Shown here: one piece after another, positions 26,554 through 37,329 of the stretch
How positions within the stretch are numbered: position 1 is the first letter of the stretch
Layout: each line of letters starts with the position of its first letter
Origin: Diphasiastrum complanatum
Taxonomy: Eukaryota; Streptophyta; Lycopodiopsida; Lycopodiales; Lycopodiaceae
Length of the DNA stretch: 64,000 bases
Assembly: GCA_029204225.1 (NCBI GenBank)
Contig: CM055109.1
Coordinates: 46,498,966 to 46,562,965, forward strand
Direction of reading: 5' to 3'
Translations under genes and position numbers: made by a program
The notes under the pieces: generated by a model
What the model was told of the DNA's origin: nothing
The model's database searches: none
Seen by the model: only the letters and a program-made list of their open reading frames with translations

Positions 26554-27032
26554 AAAACACACCTGCAAACATCAGTAACTAAAAAGAGAGGCAAATCAAT
26601 AACGAAAAGACTTAAGCGCAAGAAAGGAAAGGGAACAAGAGACACAACAACCACAAAACAACACCCAAACAAACACAACACCTCAGAACCAGAAACAGAA
26701 ATCAAACCATGAACAATCAAAACACACAAAGTAGCCCAAAAAGTAAAAACTGAAGCCAAAAACAACCAAACACCAACGAAGAATACATTAAAAAACCAGC
26801 AAAGCAAAGGAAAACACTAATGGAAACAAGGAATCAGCCCAACAAACCCCACAAACGACAAGCAATAAAAGCACATACAGGACAAAGAGAACAAAACCAC
26901 CAACCACCGAAAAACCCATAAGCAAACTGAGAAAGCAAAACACAAAACATCAAGCATAGAGCAAACGAGCAACAACAATAAACCAGAAAAACATCAAAAA
27001 AACCAGCAACCTACCGAAAACTAGAGGGCCAA
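26554..27032 (-). repeat. Second copy of the A/C-rich repeat, cut by an LTR
   Basis: Closely similar to 24298-24770, starting at AAAACACAC and ending abruptly at GAGGGCCAA, where an LTR begins. The first copy continues past this point, so the LTR element was inserted into this copy. Confidence 0.75.
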
Positions 27033-27510
27033 TGTCATGCCCATGACTGGTCTCGGGTAGACCAACAACCCATAAGTTAATTGTGACTATAAGGGAATTG
27101 GGGCCCTTATGTGTACATGGTCATAATCAATGGTTGTAGGCCTAACCACATGGTGGTGGAGTTGGTATGGGTCTATCAGTGAGTCATTAGGGAACTGGAT
27201 GACGTGGCCCAGATAGGCTGCAGAGGTGTCCAGTGAGGTGTCACAATGCACTACTAGTGGTGCATGGGCCTTGGAGGGTATAAGTATAATTGTTGGGCTC
27301 TCACTAGTGTATGCTTGATTTGTGATGAGTAGCTACATGCTGCTGGTGTGACTCCTCTTTTCATGACTCTGATTGATCCATAGCTTGGGGTCTAGATCCG
27401 TACGATCTAGGTTTGGTTGGGTTGGTTTAACCTCCACCGGTTCCCATGTGTTATTGCTTTGTATGGTATGCTTAGACTAGAATGCTTAGACTAGAATCCT
27501 GTTGTGACGA
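27033..27510 (+). repeat. LTR, about 478 bp, of a truncated retrotransposon
   Basis: It begins TGTCATGCCC and ends near GTTGTGACGA, giving imperfect inverted ends, and is followed after eight bases by a canonical primer-binding site. GTATAAGTATAA near 27280 could be its promoter. The left border is exact because it interrupts the A/C-rich repeat. No second LTR was found, so the element is truncated or the rest has been lost. Confidence 0.6.
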
Positions 27511-27518
27511 CTTTATAT

Positions 27519-27530
27519 TGGTATCAGAGC
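27519..27530 (+). other. Retrotransposon primer-binding site (initiator tRNA-Met)
   Basis: TGGTATCAGAGC, a perfect match to the canonical plant tRNA-Met primer-binding site, right after the 27033-27510 LTR. The frame that follows to 27767 (87 residues) may be a leader or gag remnant, but I do not recognise it. Confidence 0.75.
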
Positions 27531-28139
27531 TTGTCTAAGCAGGATTTACCATCGAAAGTGCTGAGTGGAAATCTTGACGTTTTCTTGAGAATCCGGCGAA
27601 GTAAGCAACAAACGGTGGAATTGTTAGCACAGTGGAGTCAAATCAAAGGCAGGATCATGATTAGCAAGCAGAGGGGACGAGCAAAGGCAACTGGAAGAGC
27701 AATTTACGGGCCTGTACAAGTTGAATGGTCAGAGAATGTCATGGAAGACACCAAATCCTTAAGGTGACTCAAGTTCAAGACTAATAAATTGAATGCATTT
27801 TAAAAGTTGGCTTCCATATAGGACGCCAAGATCACAATCAAGAGATTGAATGATCCTTTAGATTTTGTACTCAAATTTACGTGTATTTCTATAGGTATCG
27901 AGATTTTGTAGAAAACTCATGAAAATTTGTTGACTGACCACCTCCACAACTTTTTTGTGTTGGATAGAGTAAGGATGTGCAACAACCTAATAGCAGGCAT
28001 GATCAATGAGCAGTATTGACACAAATGAAATTTCCCAAGTGAATAGTTCCATGCATGATGAAATTTTGTAGATCAATTTTAAAAACATTTTATACATTAA
28101 TACTTTCAAGGGTGTGCTAGCAATTTAAAGTAAAAAGAT

Positions 28140-28400
28140 AGCATTGTAAGAACGACACAATATTTGAGTTGATAAGTAATCACACCCAGTAGAAAACTAA
28201 AATTCCTCTTCTGATTTCTATAGCAGCAAAGGTTTGTAGTTCAATTGAGCTATGGGATCCTTCATTGCACCTTATGTGCTTAGGAACAAACGTAATTTTA
28301 GCCAATTTAGCACTCCTAGAAACCTTGATGTTTGACATCCCATCCTCATGATCCATATGTAAGTAATGATCCGACCTTGTTTTGTAACGATTAACCATGT
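28140..28400 (-). repeat. Copy A of a repeated module (also near 31.7 and 62.2 kb)
   Basis: The sequence from GTAAGAACGACACA through TTCATTGCACCTT is shared with 31675-31950 (same strand) and 62150-62340 (opposite strand). Minus-strand translation gives similar peptides in all three, around RCNEGSHSS and FAAIEIRR. The origin is not recognised; it could be an old exon or a transposon end. Confidence 0.6.
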
Positions 28401-29369
28401 ATAATAAAAAATTTACTCAATTCAGATATATGTATCTCAAATAAAAAGGGTACAATCAATTTTGAACATTGTCATTAAAGACAAGCTTTGTTGTATGGTC
28501 ATGGAGGAACTTTTTCCTATCATACGGATCAAGAAATCATATAGATCTTCTTTTGCTTAGATCTATATATCCTCATAGAACTGCCAAAGCAGTTGATCTC
28601 ATAGGAACATCTTCTTGCATTAGATGATAAGCTATTAGTGTTCTTATAAAGCAAAACCGTGGAGGCTCATATGTGGTGTGGAAAACATGTTTTGCTTGTC
28701 AAGGTTGCATTAGTAAATTCTCTATGCACCTTGTGCTTCCATAGCCACTTGACAAGCTGTACAAGGAATGTGATACCTTCTACTTAAAAAAAAAAACAAA
28801 AGTGACATAAGAAGAAGGGAGGAGATGATGTCAAATGGACGGACATACATCTCTAATAGTGGTATTGCTATATGGATAAAATCAGGTGGCTAACATGAAC
28901 TATAGGAAAACAATGTATGGTTAAGCATGTATATGAATAACACATTCAAGTAGTACTTAACATCTAAAATTTCTATTATATACCCAAAATCCATGTGATC
29001 TTCCCAACATGGCCCACTTTATGGAGAATTAATTGCAAATCAGCATGAAAATAGTATCCACTTTCTACACTAGTACAACTTCAAAGAGATCTAGATTCTA
29101 CTTAATCCGATTCTTCTCCTACAAACTACAAACCCACAAAATATATCAGAGTAGAGCTAAGCTCTACCATGTCTATCAAAACTTGGATAACCGCATGGAC
29201 CTAGACTACTAGTGCTCTACGACATCCATCAAAAGTACTTGGATAGTTGCTGCATCGACAATATTTCTCCTAACTGGCACTCGTTATCGCAACTTCTTTT
29301 GTCTTGTTGCTGTAATTCATCATGATCAGCAGCCGGTTATTACACAAAAAATCCGATCGTTGTAGGACT

Positions 29370-30730
29370 AGTTTTCACTTCGGGGGTGGAAGAGGTGGGC
29401 AAAGCAGAGGGGGGAAGGCGAGGGTGCTGTGGAGGTTCCTTGAGCTGGAATGGAATGAGGAATTGGATGGAAGGGATGCAGTGGATGAGCACTGTCGCTT
29501 ATTGGCACGGGGACAGCTGGGGGACAACTTTGGCCTTGTTCCAATAAGATCATGACATGTGGAGTCCGGGCAGGGGACAAGAAGTCCGGGCCTCGAGTCC
29601 TCGCGGGAGGGGGCGCCGGGCTGCAGCCTGGCTATCGACGCCGGGACCCCGTCGCCGGTACCACCGGCAGCCTGCCACTACATGGCCACACACTAGTGTC
29701 ACACTGGGCACCGGGGACCGCGTGCATTGCCGGCGCCGGCGCCGGAAACCAGCCGGTCATGGGCGTTGGGAACCAGCCCTGCGAATGGCACATGTATCCA
29801 GACACACACATGCACGTGAGACGGAAGGTAGTTTTACTATATATGCTTTGCAGAAAGTTCTGCTCAAGAGATTATGGGATAATCTGAGGTATGCCATGTG
29901 ACAATCAATAAGGGACGAGGCCAGTGCAGGGCGGGCACGGGGGCAGCAGCATTGGGGCACCTGGGACGCGTGTCGGGAGCGGAACTGAGGCGGGGCAAAA
30001 AATCGCGTGCAAGTAAGATACGAGGGTGGATGAGGTCTGCCCAAGAAAGGGGGAATATGTGGGAGGCCGGTAAAGCGATCGGGTGGCATGAAGGATTTCA
30101 TGTCATCTACATTTGCAACATCAACGTCGTCTTCTTCAGAGTGGAAGATTGTGTGTGGGTAGTTATACTGATCACTAGTCTGCAATGGCAAGTGATACTG
30201 AGCTGGTCGATGGAAGAAGGGATTGATTGGATAAGTTTGGGGGATGGGATGGGGGTAGAAGGGCCAAGGATGCAAGGGGAACAGAGGGAAGTGCGGGTGC
30301 ATGGGGATGGAAGTTGCGGGGGCCGGTGCTTGAGAAGTGACGCTGCCCTCTTGCCCCCCAGCTGCTGGCGGTGATGCTGTTGGAGTTGGTGATATTATTG
30401 ATGATGGTGGTTCCAATACCGGAGATGGAGCTGGCGCTGTTGTCTGTTCTGAAGGCGCACTCGCATCCCCCGCTTCTTCTTTTGTTGCTTGATGAGCTAG
30501 AGCACGCCCAATTGAAGAGGTGAAGTAGTTGTCTGTTGAACATTATATTGATGGTTGTATCAGCTGCATGAGGAATAAACCCATTCCTTTTAAGCAGTGA
30601 TTCATGAGTTCTAAGCTACACGAGAAATTTACAAGTTAACTAACGAGTAATGGACAATAATATACAGGTAATTAGAACTATAGAAGAAGACCTGCAGGCA
30701 TGACATCCATACTGAGAACCCGGCCTCCAT
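29370..30730 (-). pseudogene. Damaged copy of the proline-rich protein gene
   Basis: This is the counterpart of the gene at 59706-60546. It keeps the TATA box (30874-30880), the intron ends and the proline-rich frame (IPMHPHFPLFPLHPWPF). Three lesions are visible against copy 2. A small deletion with added bases near 30540 shifts the reading frame. A 536-bp insertion with a 9-bp target duplication interrupts the 3' part of the frame. A deletion near 30798 removes the upstream MAAV start codon and part of the 5' leader. The second possible start (ATG at 30730) is intact. It is probably not functional. Confidence 0.6.
29490..30025. mobile_element. 536-bp insertion with 9-bp target duplication, MULE-like
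   Basis: GTGGATGAG is duplicated at 29481-29489 and 30026-30034. The partner duplication at 59 kb has GTGGATGAG once and no insert, so the empty site is preserved. A 9-bp duplication is the hallmark of Mutator-like DNA transposons. The ends are only loosely inverted (about 13 of 20 bases). The interior is GC-rich, unlike its surroundings, and has no transposase frame, so it would be non-autonomous. Its frames at 29552-29901 are probably not genes. Confidence 0.65.
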
Positions 30731-31199
30731 GAACGGATAGCAGTGCAGTAGTTGACAGCAAAGCTACAAGCTGTGTAACAAGGATAAGAACGGCGGCCTC
30801 TCTATAGTCTCTGATATTGTCTCTTCGAAGACTAAAACGTCTGTGTGTGGAACTTTCCAGCAGCAGGGTGCTCTTTTATACTACTCGAGGTAATCTACAA
30901 ATTCTATAATTTTACAGACTGGGTTTCTTTTCTAGCACCATGCGCTCCAGGCAAGGAGTTGTTTCTCTATTATTATCCGCCAGCGGCAGCAGGAGCAAAA
31001 AACACGCATAGCTAAAAATAAACAAAAGCAGTTCTATTCTATTCTATTGGTTGTCGAGTGGCTTCAAATAGGCATAAACTTTTCCCTTCATGCATGCCGA
31101 ACAACTTCGTTATTTAGGATCACTCTATATGATGAGTCTTACTTGTTGGAATTGTTTTCTTTATCAATATTTTGCATGAAAGCAGACGCTGGTGTATGA

Positions 31200-31960
31200 G
31201 AAGGACGAGGATATTTTGAGCTGAATTTCAAAGGTTGCAATACTGGGTGGGGAGGAAGCTGCACTATCGGACCTCAATGTCTGATATTTTGAGAACATTT
31301 GGATTGAAAACTGAGCAGTTTCAAGAACAAATCCAGAGCCATTAAACACGAGTGGAAGTCCTTCCCATAATTCAAAAATGTTTGAACAAAGTAGGCCGAA
31401 TGGCATTTGAGACAACGGGTTCAAAACTGAGGGAAAGGAAAGCACATTACGCATTTAACAGCTTCGGAGGTCACGATTTACAGCTATTATTCCAGGCGGC
31501 AAGGCAATCGTTGTACAGAAAAGTATCGACCATCTCTAAACAAAACAAACTTGCTGAATACTGAGGCCAGAGGGATGTAATTAGTTGGATATTCAGTAAT
31601 CCATGGCCACTCGCGTTGACTAGTTATTGACTTTTGTTACATCTTTGGAGGATCGATCTTCAAAACATGGCACTGTAAGAACGGCACAGTATGTTAGTTG
31701 ATAAGTAATCACAGCCTCTAAAAAACCGGAATTCATCTTCCGATTTCTACAGCAGCAAAGGATTCCATTTCAACAGAGGTATGAGATCCTTCATTGCACC
31801 TTCTGTGCTTGGGAGCAGACGTAATTTTAGTCATATGGTCATTGCATCTTAACACCTTATGATCCTCGTCGTTCATCTTACAGCCCTTTGGTGTAAATGC
31901 TGGAATCCATATGTTCACTAATTTATTGGTACTTGTAGCTTGCCAATTCAATCTTTACAC
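31200..31960 (-). repeat. Module inverted relative to 61540-62850
   Basis: The reverse complement of this stretch matches 61540-61585 and 62150-62850. Shared peptides on the matching strands include GSGFVLE near SIQMFSKYQ (here) and SVQMFSKYH (62.8 kb). It continues directly from the direct duplication that ends at 31196, so one of the two loci has undergone an inversion. No intact gene is seen. Confidence 0.6.
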
Positions 31961-32099
31961 TTTAGATTGCAATTAGGGAGTACAATTTCAGTTGTTTTAC
32001 TCACTTGCCCCACAATATAAAGATTATCCTATAGCCTTGTTTTGTCATGTACTTTCAATACATCCATGCTTATAAATGCAACATAATATCCAATGTAAT

Positions 32100-32562
32100 C
32101 TTTGTATGCTTAAAAAGAGTTATTAACCTTAAAAACAAGGTGGTTTATTTTTAGGCCCTCCAAAGTAATTAATAAGGATAATAGGTTAGCAAGGGCCCAA
32201 TCTAGCTTAAATAATACTTAACAAGGGTTAACTATCTCTCAAGATAGTTAAGTTAAGTGAGAGCATTGTCTATAACTAGGCAAGATACATCATTGTGTGA
32301 ATCTTTTGGCTCATTTGCAAGTGAGATTTTCTAGCTTCCTTGTGAATGTGAGCCATAGGGATCTCCATTGCTAGGCCTCATGTGCCCTATCTACATGAAT
32401 CCATGCTCATTTACATTGCTTTGTACTCTTCTTTTCATTTCTATTGTTAATCTATTGAGATCTTTGTGTTTCTAGCTTTCTATGGATATAATATCTTGAA
32501 TGCTTTGTATTTCTCTTGCTCTTAGCTTTACTTTGCTATTTGCTTAGATTTGGCACATGACA
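32100..32562 (+). repeat. Probable Copia-type LTR before a primer-binding site
   Basis: Non-coding, ends in GGCACATGACA and is followed by a canonical primer-binding site. The ending resembles the LTR at 22841-23255. The left border is uncertain. Nothing recognisable as gag follows in the next 2 kb, so the coding region is lost or too decayed. Confidence 0.45.
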
Positions 32563-32567
32563 TTTCT

Positions 32568-32579
32568 TGGTATCAGAGC
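32568..32579 (+). other. Retrotransposon primer-binding site (initiator tRNA-Met)
   Basis: TGGTATCAGAGC, identical to the canonical plant site, about five bases after a probable LTR end. Confidence 0.7.
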
Positions 32580-34600
32580 ATAGATCCTAAATTCATGATG
32601 ATTCTATGTGAATTTTATTAGATTTGATAAGTTTATTGCATTTGTAGCTTTCTTTTTGCTAATTTTTAACTTTGAATTTTTCAGTTCTGTTCAGACGAAT
32701 TTTTAGCATTCAAATTTATTTTTCATTTCTAATTTGATTCAATAAGTTTGTAAAGCTTTGTCTCAGGTTTCATTTGCACCCATTTGCAAGGCATTTGGAT
32801 AAGAGATGCAAACGTTATTGCACTTTTCCCAAAAGCTGTCAAAATAGGTGACTAAAATTTTCATTTTACTTTGTTTGCATTTTTCAGACTTGATTTGAGC
32901 TTTAATCTCAAATTTCTATCCATAAGATTTTGGAGCATTGTCTTAGCTTCGATCTGATCCATATGGTAGGCTATTTGGATTAGTATCCAAAGAGTTATGA
33001 CAATTCTTGATTCCTAGCTCTAGTTTTGTTAATTTTGCTTCTTCAAAATTTTCAGTCCCGTTTTGTTGTAAATTCGACCTACCAAATCACATTCAATCAT
33101 TGATCTCATCCATAGGTTGATAGAGCTTGTTGTTAGCTTCTCAAAAGTACTAAGTTTGTGTGATTTAAAAAAAATATTAAGAAAGTTATGATCAAATTCG
33201 TGGAGATGGGTGAGAATTGCCAGAATCTTTAAAAAAAAAGTTGTTGGATTTTTCCAAGTGAAAGAGAATCACTTCAAATTTTTAGCTCTAAAGTTTTGTT
33301 TCTGTTGTAATTTGTTTTCAATTTCTTCATTTTGAAGTTTCGTAGATTAAATTTTAAAGGGAAAAAAAAGAAGCTAACCCTACACAGTCCTAACATAACC
33401 CTAAGAACTAAACACACCCTACTCCTCAGCTGTTCCAATGCCCATTCGACTCGGCTACCCTCAAACTCGAATCTCACATCCTCGGTTCCACTGAATCTGC
33501 ATCTTCATCCTGCTCCAGAGATCTCTCCCGAACTACAACTCTCGACTGCCTTTCATCCGTCGAGTTCTGAGAAGAATATTGGCTATAGAACCACTAATCT
33601 CAAGTGCCACAGATTCTGCTTGCGGCTGTCCCTCATCCATCATCATCTATGATCTGTTCAGCGACACTCACAAAACGATTCACGAGGAGCAAGCAATCAA
33701 GAAACACAGGCAAATACAACAACCGATTTCGTTTGCACCAGCGGACCTGCACTCTTGGAGGTGACAGAGAAAGCTTTCCTTGATTCACGCAAGGACGGCT
33801 CCAAGTCAGAATTTGGATCAATAGCAGAAAAAGGCCCAAAGAGGAAGACGACGTTCCAGAAAGCCCCGCAGTCTTCTGTCTGCCTGAATAACAACCTTCA
33901 CGCTATCCACCCTTAATGGGAAATTGAGTATGGCCGTCGTCAAAAAAAAAAAGAGCTAAACGAATGACGATTAGCTTCGTGTGAGCTGATTAGTTCTCAG
34001 TCTGTTCTTCCAAATGCATAATAGTACTTCGAACGGTAACAGCGCTTGCAGTGTTCAAAATTTTCCAAAAGAATTAGCTATAGCTATCTCCAGAAATGCA
34101 TGCAGCTTAATTCGAACTCTATCTTAGGCATAGATACTACAACTAATCTCTCCAAACGATCAGCTACTGTTGCTCCAGAGATAAAGAAAAGAGCTATAGG
34201 AAGACACAAAAGATCACCATAAGTGTCAAAGTAGAGTCCATGCTCTCATGATACAAGAAAATACCATGTTTATATTTGAATTTCTAACAAAGTATAAAGA
34301 CAAGGGAGATAAGGTACTACAAGTGTGCACAATACTTCCATAAGTTCTAGAGATCACTAAATTAGCGTGTACTTGTGCCACATGGCCATGGATTAGATAA
34401 CTAGATAAGCTAGCTAAAGCTATTTTCAATTTTTATGATAAACAAAGTTCTAAAATGAACTATAGCTATTGTAGATAAGGAAATCAAACTCTAGTAGAGC
34501 CACCTAGGGTAAGCAAGTTTTGTGGTGACAACCTAATGAGCTTGGCAAGTTGGTTACCTAGTGTGACGGTTATTATTGCATTTTGATTAATCTAAATGCT
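32580..34600. other. No assigned gene; unrecognised GC-richer patch at 33350-33900
   Basis: After an AT-rich leader-like stretch, 33350-33900 has higher GC and several short frames. The longest plus-strand frames (33332-33652 and 33579-33764) have no domain I know. Nothing supports a promoter. It may be a gene fragment. Confidence 0.4.
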
Positions 34601-34623
34601 AAACTCCAAAAGCAGGCTTTCCT

Positions 34624-36648
34624 TCATAGGATAGTTGAAAGGAAGCCTGACTGGGGATTCAAGGCTGCATTTGCAACTTCAACAGGAATTGGATTTTGTT
34701 GAGATAGTTGCAGCGCATTGAGGAAGATTCCATGGATTCCATAAGGAACTCTTGAGGGAAGCTTGATGGATGCTACAGTTTCTAGAGATGGAGAACTAGC
34801 ATCTATCACTTGAAGCTCAGTCACACCCGTCCTCTCATTGTGCACGTAGCACATAAGATATCCATCATCTTCTTCTGTGCTCCTCAAATTACCATCCGTG
34901 ATGTCTCTTGGAATAAAACAAGCCTCGCTTCCATAGCAATCATCACCAAAACTCTTCCAACCCGCAATGCATTGCTCATCTTGAATGAAAGTGTTATCTG
35001 TGGTTGGATTATTGCAAGGGGAGATTGATTGTCTTTTTGCTTGTAGATCAATCTTTACGAGTCCTCCAAACTTTGGCCAGGGTCCATCGGTGACCATGTA
35101 TATGTATCTGTTCATTTTTCCGGTGAAATTATTATTGATTTGTGGCATCTCTGAGTCTATTGAGGATACTTGCTCGATGTTCGCTTTGCCAGTTTTCATA
35201 TTGAGGTGGATTCTATGAAGACGGCTCTTGACTTTTGCCATATCCTCTAACATTAGTTCAACAGGATCAACTTTGCAGCCGAGAACCACAATTTCATCAC
35301 CTTGCTCCCATGCATTAGGAAAATGCATGCAAGTCATGTCTGGCACATCAAACCAGCGAATCTGAGAATCATTGTTGCTGTCCGATCGGGGAAGAATACC
35401 CCAACGAGGCACAATTTTCTTATCTACTTTCAATAACGATCTACCTTGGAGCATTTCTTTTAAGTCATATGTCACTTGAGTTTCTGGAAAGATGATGTGA
35501 CGTTTGGTGATGGCAAAGTCATGCATCATGTAAGGTCTAGACCATGAGTTGATGGGAGTTACACGTCCTTTGACTCTGTCCTCTGACACTTTCAAATAAT
35601 TTAGAAACGGCTTTGTGAAAAACTTATATCCATACCAAAACGTCTCGTTAGTTGCGGGGTCTACCTTAGGGTGTGAACTTAGCGATGGAATTTCACCACC
35701 CACTAAGTTATATCTGCCGAGAGTTTCAAGGTCTCCATCCTCGGTCACCTTTATAGCATAAGGTAGGTCACTTTCCACCAGGGCAAGCAGCCTTCCCTCG
35801 CTGAAAACGAGCGATGCATTAGCAGTACCGTAGCCATCTTTGATGGTAATCAACCTGAGAGCCACTCTCAAAGCGAAAAGCGCCAATTTTGCTAGTCCCT
35901 GCAAACCATGTAGCTCTGCAACGGAGTTGGGAAAAATCTTTTGGCCCCATTTCTCTTCTTGCTGGAAACGACTGGTCTTGACATATCGGCAACAATACGA
36001 AGCAGCTCCATCTTTAATCCTCACAGCATGAAGCATGCCATCACCATCGAACAGGTGATATCCGGCATTTGGGAGAAACCTTGGGTTGGTACCGTTGCGA
36101 ACATACACTCCATCTAAGCAAGCTGGGATCTTTCCTTTCACCTCAACACATTGCACTGGTGGGCATTCTTCTACAGGAGCCCAGTTCCCAGCAATGTTTA
36201 GCTTAGGATCTGATGAAGGTGGATAGACCGACGGTTCAAAGACAACGATAAAATCCTCAATGGCATTACAAATAGCAGCAGGCCAGCCTTTAACATTCGC
36301 CGTTTTCAGCAGCTTATCAAAATTTTCTCGTAAGCTTAGCCTTCTCAAAGAGCCTTGAAGGTGATCATGTCCTAACATATTCGCGACAGAGAGCGCTCCA
36401 GTTTGCTTTTCTGTGATGACCATATCCAACTGACTAAGTTGTGGGTCTAGCTTCTTTTTGGCAATTTGAACGTCTCTCTGTGCATCTGTAGTCTCAATCG
36501 CCGTTGGCTTCTTCGGAACAGCTTTGGTACACCAAGCTCGCAGATGCTGTTTGTTCCTTACTCGGACTTGGTAAGAATCAAAGTCCTGCACCATATAATT
36601 TCCTGACAGGAAGACTTGTGATGAGAACGAACAATATCTTAATGCCAT
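34624..36648 (-). CDS. CCD4: Carotenoid cleavage dioxygenase, CCD4 type, intronless
   Basis: A single 674-residue frame of the carotenoid oxygenase (RPE65) family. Such enzymes cleave carotenoid double bases oxidatively in plastids; CCD4 members usually give C13 volatile apocarotenoids and a C27 product. The four iron-binding histidines are in place: H326 (SSHPKVDP), H376 (MMHDFAIT), H442 (MTCMHFPNAWE) and H639 (VPYGIHGIF). Other family signatures are VRNGTNPRFLP (183-193), YHLFDGDGMLHA (197-208) and ESDLPYA (292-298). HDFAITKRHIIF and CYGSEACF point to CCD4 and away from NCED or CCD1. The first 45 or so residues are rich in Ser, Arg and Lys and may be a plastid transit peptide. No stop or frameshift breaks the frame, so it looks functional. 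The exact cleavage site cannot be read from sequence. The ATG at 36648 begins the only extension that looks like a transit peptide. Confidence 0.93.
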   Translation of the reverse strand: MALRYCSFSSQVFLSGNYMVQDFDSYQVRVRNKQHLRAWCTKAVPKKPTAIETTDAQRDVQIAKKKLDPQLSQLDMVITEKQTGALSVANMLGHDHLQGSLRRLSLRENFDKLLKTANVKGWPAAICNAIEDFIVVFEPSVYPPSSDPKLNIAGNWAPVEECPPVQCVEVKGKIPACLDGVYVRNGTNPRFLPNAGYHLFDGDGMLHAVRIKDGAASYCCRYVKTSRFQQEEKWGQKIFPNSVAELHGLQGLAKLALFALRVALRLITIKDGYGTANASLVFSEGRLLALVESDLPYAIKVTEDGDLETLGRYNLVGGEIPSLSSHPKVDPATNETFWYGYKFFTKPFLNYLKVSEDRVKGRVTPINSWSRPYMMHDFAITKRHIIFPETQVTYDLKEMLQGRSLLKVDKKIVPRWGILPRSDSNNDSQIRWFDVPDMTCMHFPNAWEQGDEIVVLGCKVDPVELMLEDMAKVKSRLHRIHLNMKTGKANIEQVSSIDSEMPQINNNFTGKMNRYIYMVTDGPWPKFGGLVKIDLQAKRQSISPCNNPTTDNTFIQDEQCIAGWKSFGDDCYGSEACFIPRDITDGNLRSTEEDDGYLMCYVHNERTGVTELQVIDASSPSLETVASIKLPSRVPYGIHGIFLNALQLSQQNPIPVEVANAALNPQSGFLSTIL

Positions 36649-36750
36649 AAATCCAGATGATTGCTCTCTCGCTAGAAGGAAAGTCTGCTCTGGTTTACGC
36701 TCCTTTCGATGGGAATGGCTTGTTCACAATAATCTTTCAGTACAATAGTT

Positions 36751-36932
36751 ACTACTATTGTTCATTAAAATGAGAGAGAGAGAGACACACACACACACAC
36801 ACACACAAACACAGACAAATCAACGACGACGTATTCCCTTGTGTACTACTGTTCATTAAAATGAGAGACACAGACACACACACACACACACACACACACA
36901 GAGACAAATCAACGACGACGTATTCCCTTGTG
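36751..36932. repeat. 91-bp tandem duplication with AG/AC microsatellites upstream of CCD4
   Basis: TGTTCATTAAAATGAGAG at 36759 recurs at 36850, and both copies run through an (AC)n tract into ACGACGTATTCCCTTGTG (ending at 36843 and 36932). The dinucleotide tracts differ slightly in length and phase between copies. It lies 100-285 bp upstream of the CCD4 start codon, so in or near the promoter. No clear TATA box was found. Confidence 0.85.
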
Positions 36933-37117
36933 GGAACCCTCCATCTAGGAGTCCTTATCCATTTTGGCCCCACCTCCTTAATCACATCTACAAATTTTTT
37001 TTAAAAATTAAAACAATTAATTTTTTATTCACACAAACTTGCTCAAAGACTTTCCTTAGGTTTCTATGAATTACGTGTTTCTTTATCCCATAAGTTCTAT
37101 GCCGTTCCTCCAATTGT

Positions 37118-37150
37118 TATATATATATATATATATCGATATATATATAC

Positions 37151-37197
<47 letters not shown>
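37118..37197. repeat. (AT)n/(ATAC)n microsatellite
   Basis: Two AT runs separated by CGAT and four ATAC units. Confidence 0.95.
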
Positions 37198-37199
<2 letters not shown>

Positions 37200-37329
37200 A
37201 AAATTACATTTAGTTTTTTAAATCGTGTGCACGGGCATGGATATGGGGCATCGGAGACCGGTCGAAAATTTCGTGGGCTTGTGCATCGGGGCTCGCATGT
37301 GCCCAGGTTCGTGGGAATTTTGAGGCCCA

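Larger units (their letters stand above)
28630..31196 (+). repeat. Segmental duplication, copy 1 (partner at 58565-61137)
   Basis: Long stretches are nearly identical to 58565-61137 in the same orientation, for example the block starting GGAGGAGATGATGTCAAATGG at 28820 and 59190. Copy 1 differs by a 536-bp insertion at 29490, a loss of about 28 bp plus a few extra bases near 30540, and a loss of roughly 95 bp near 30798. Copy 2 has about 430 extra bp near 58720-59187. The two copies flank the CCD4 gene and the nested retrotransposons. Confidence 0.85.

Noticed and set aside
26093-26578. 161-codon plus frame
   Set aside because: It starts in a GT microsatellite, has no recognisable domain and no promoter; kept only as unassigned sequence.
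29552-29901. Two overlapping GC-rich plus-strand frames of 111 and 114 codons
   Set aside because: They lie inside the 536-bp insertion region, have no known domain, and GC-rich sequence gives long chance frames.
30175-30543. 122-codon minus frame in the damaged duplicate (and 59968-60342 in the other copy)
   Set aside because: It is an alternative frame of the proline-rich exon. The 5' exon joins in frame only with the frame ending at 59706.
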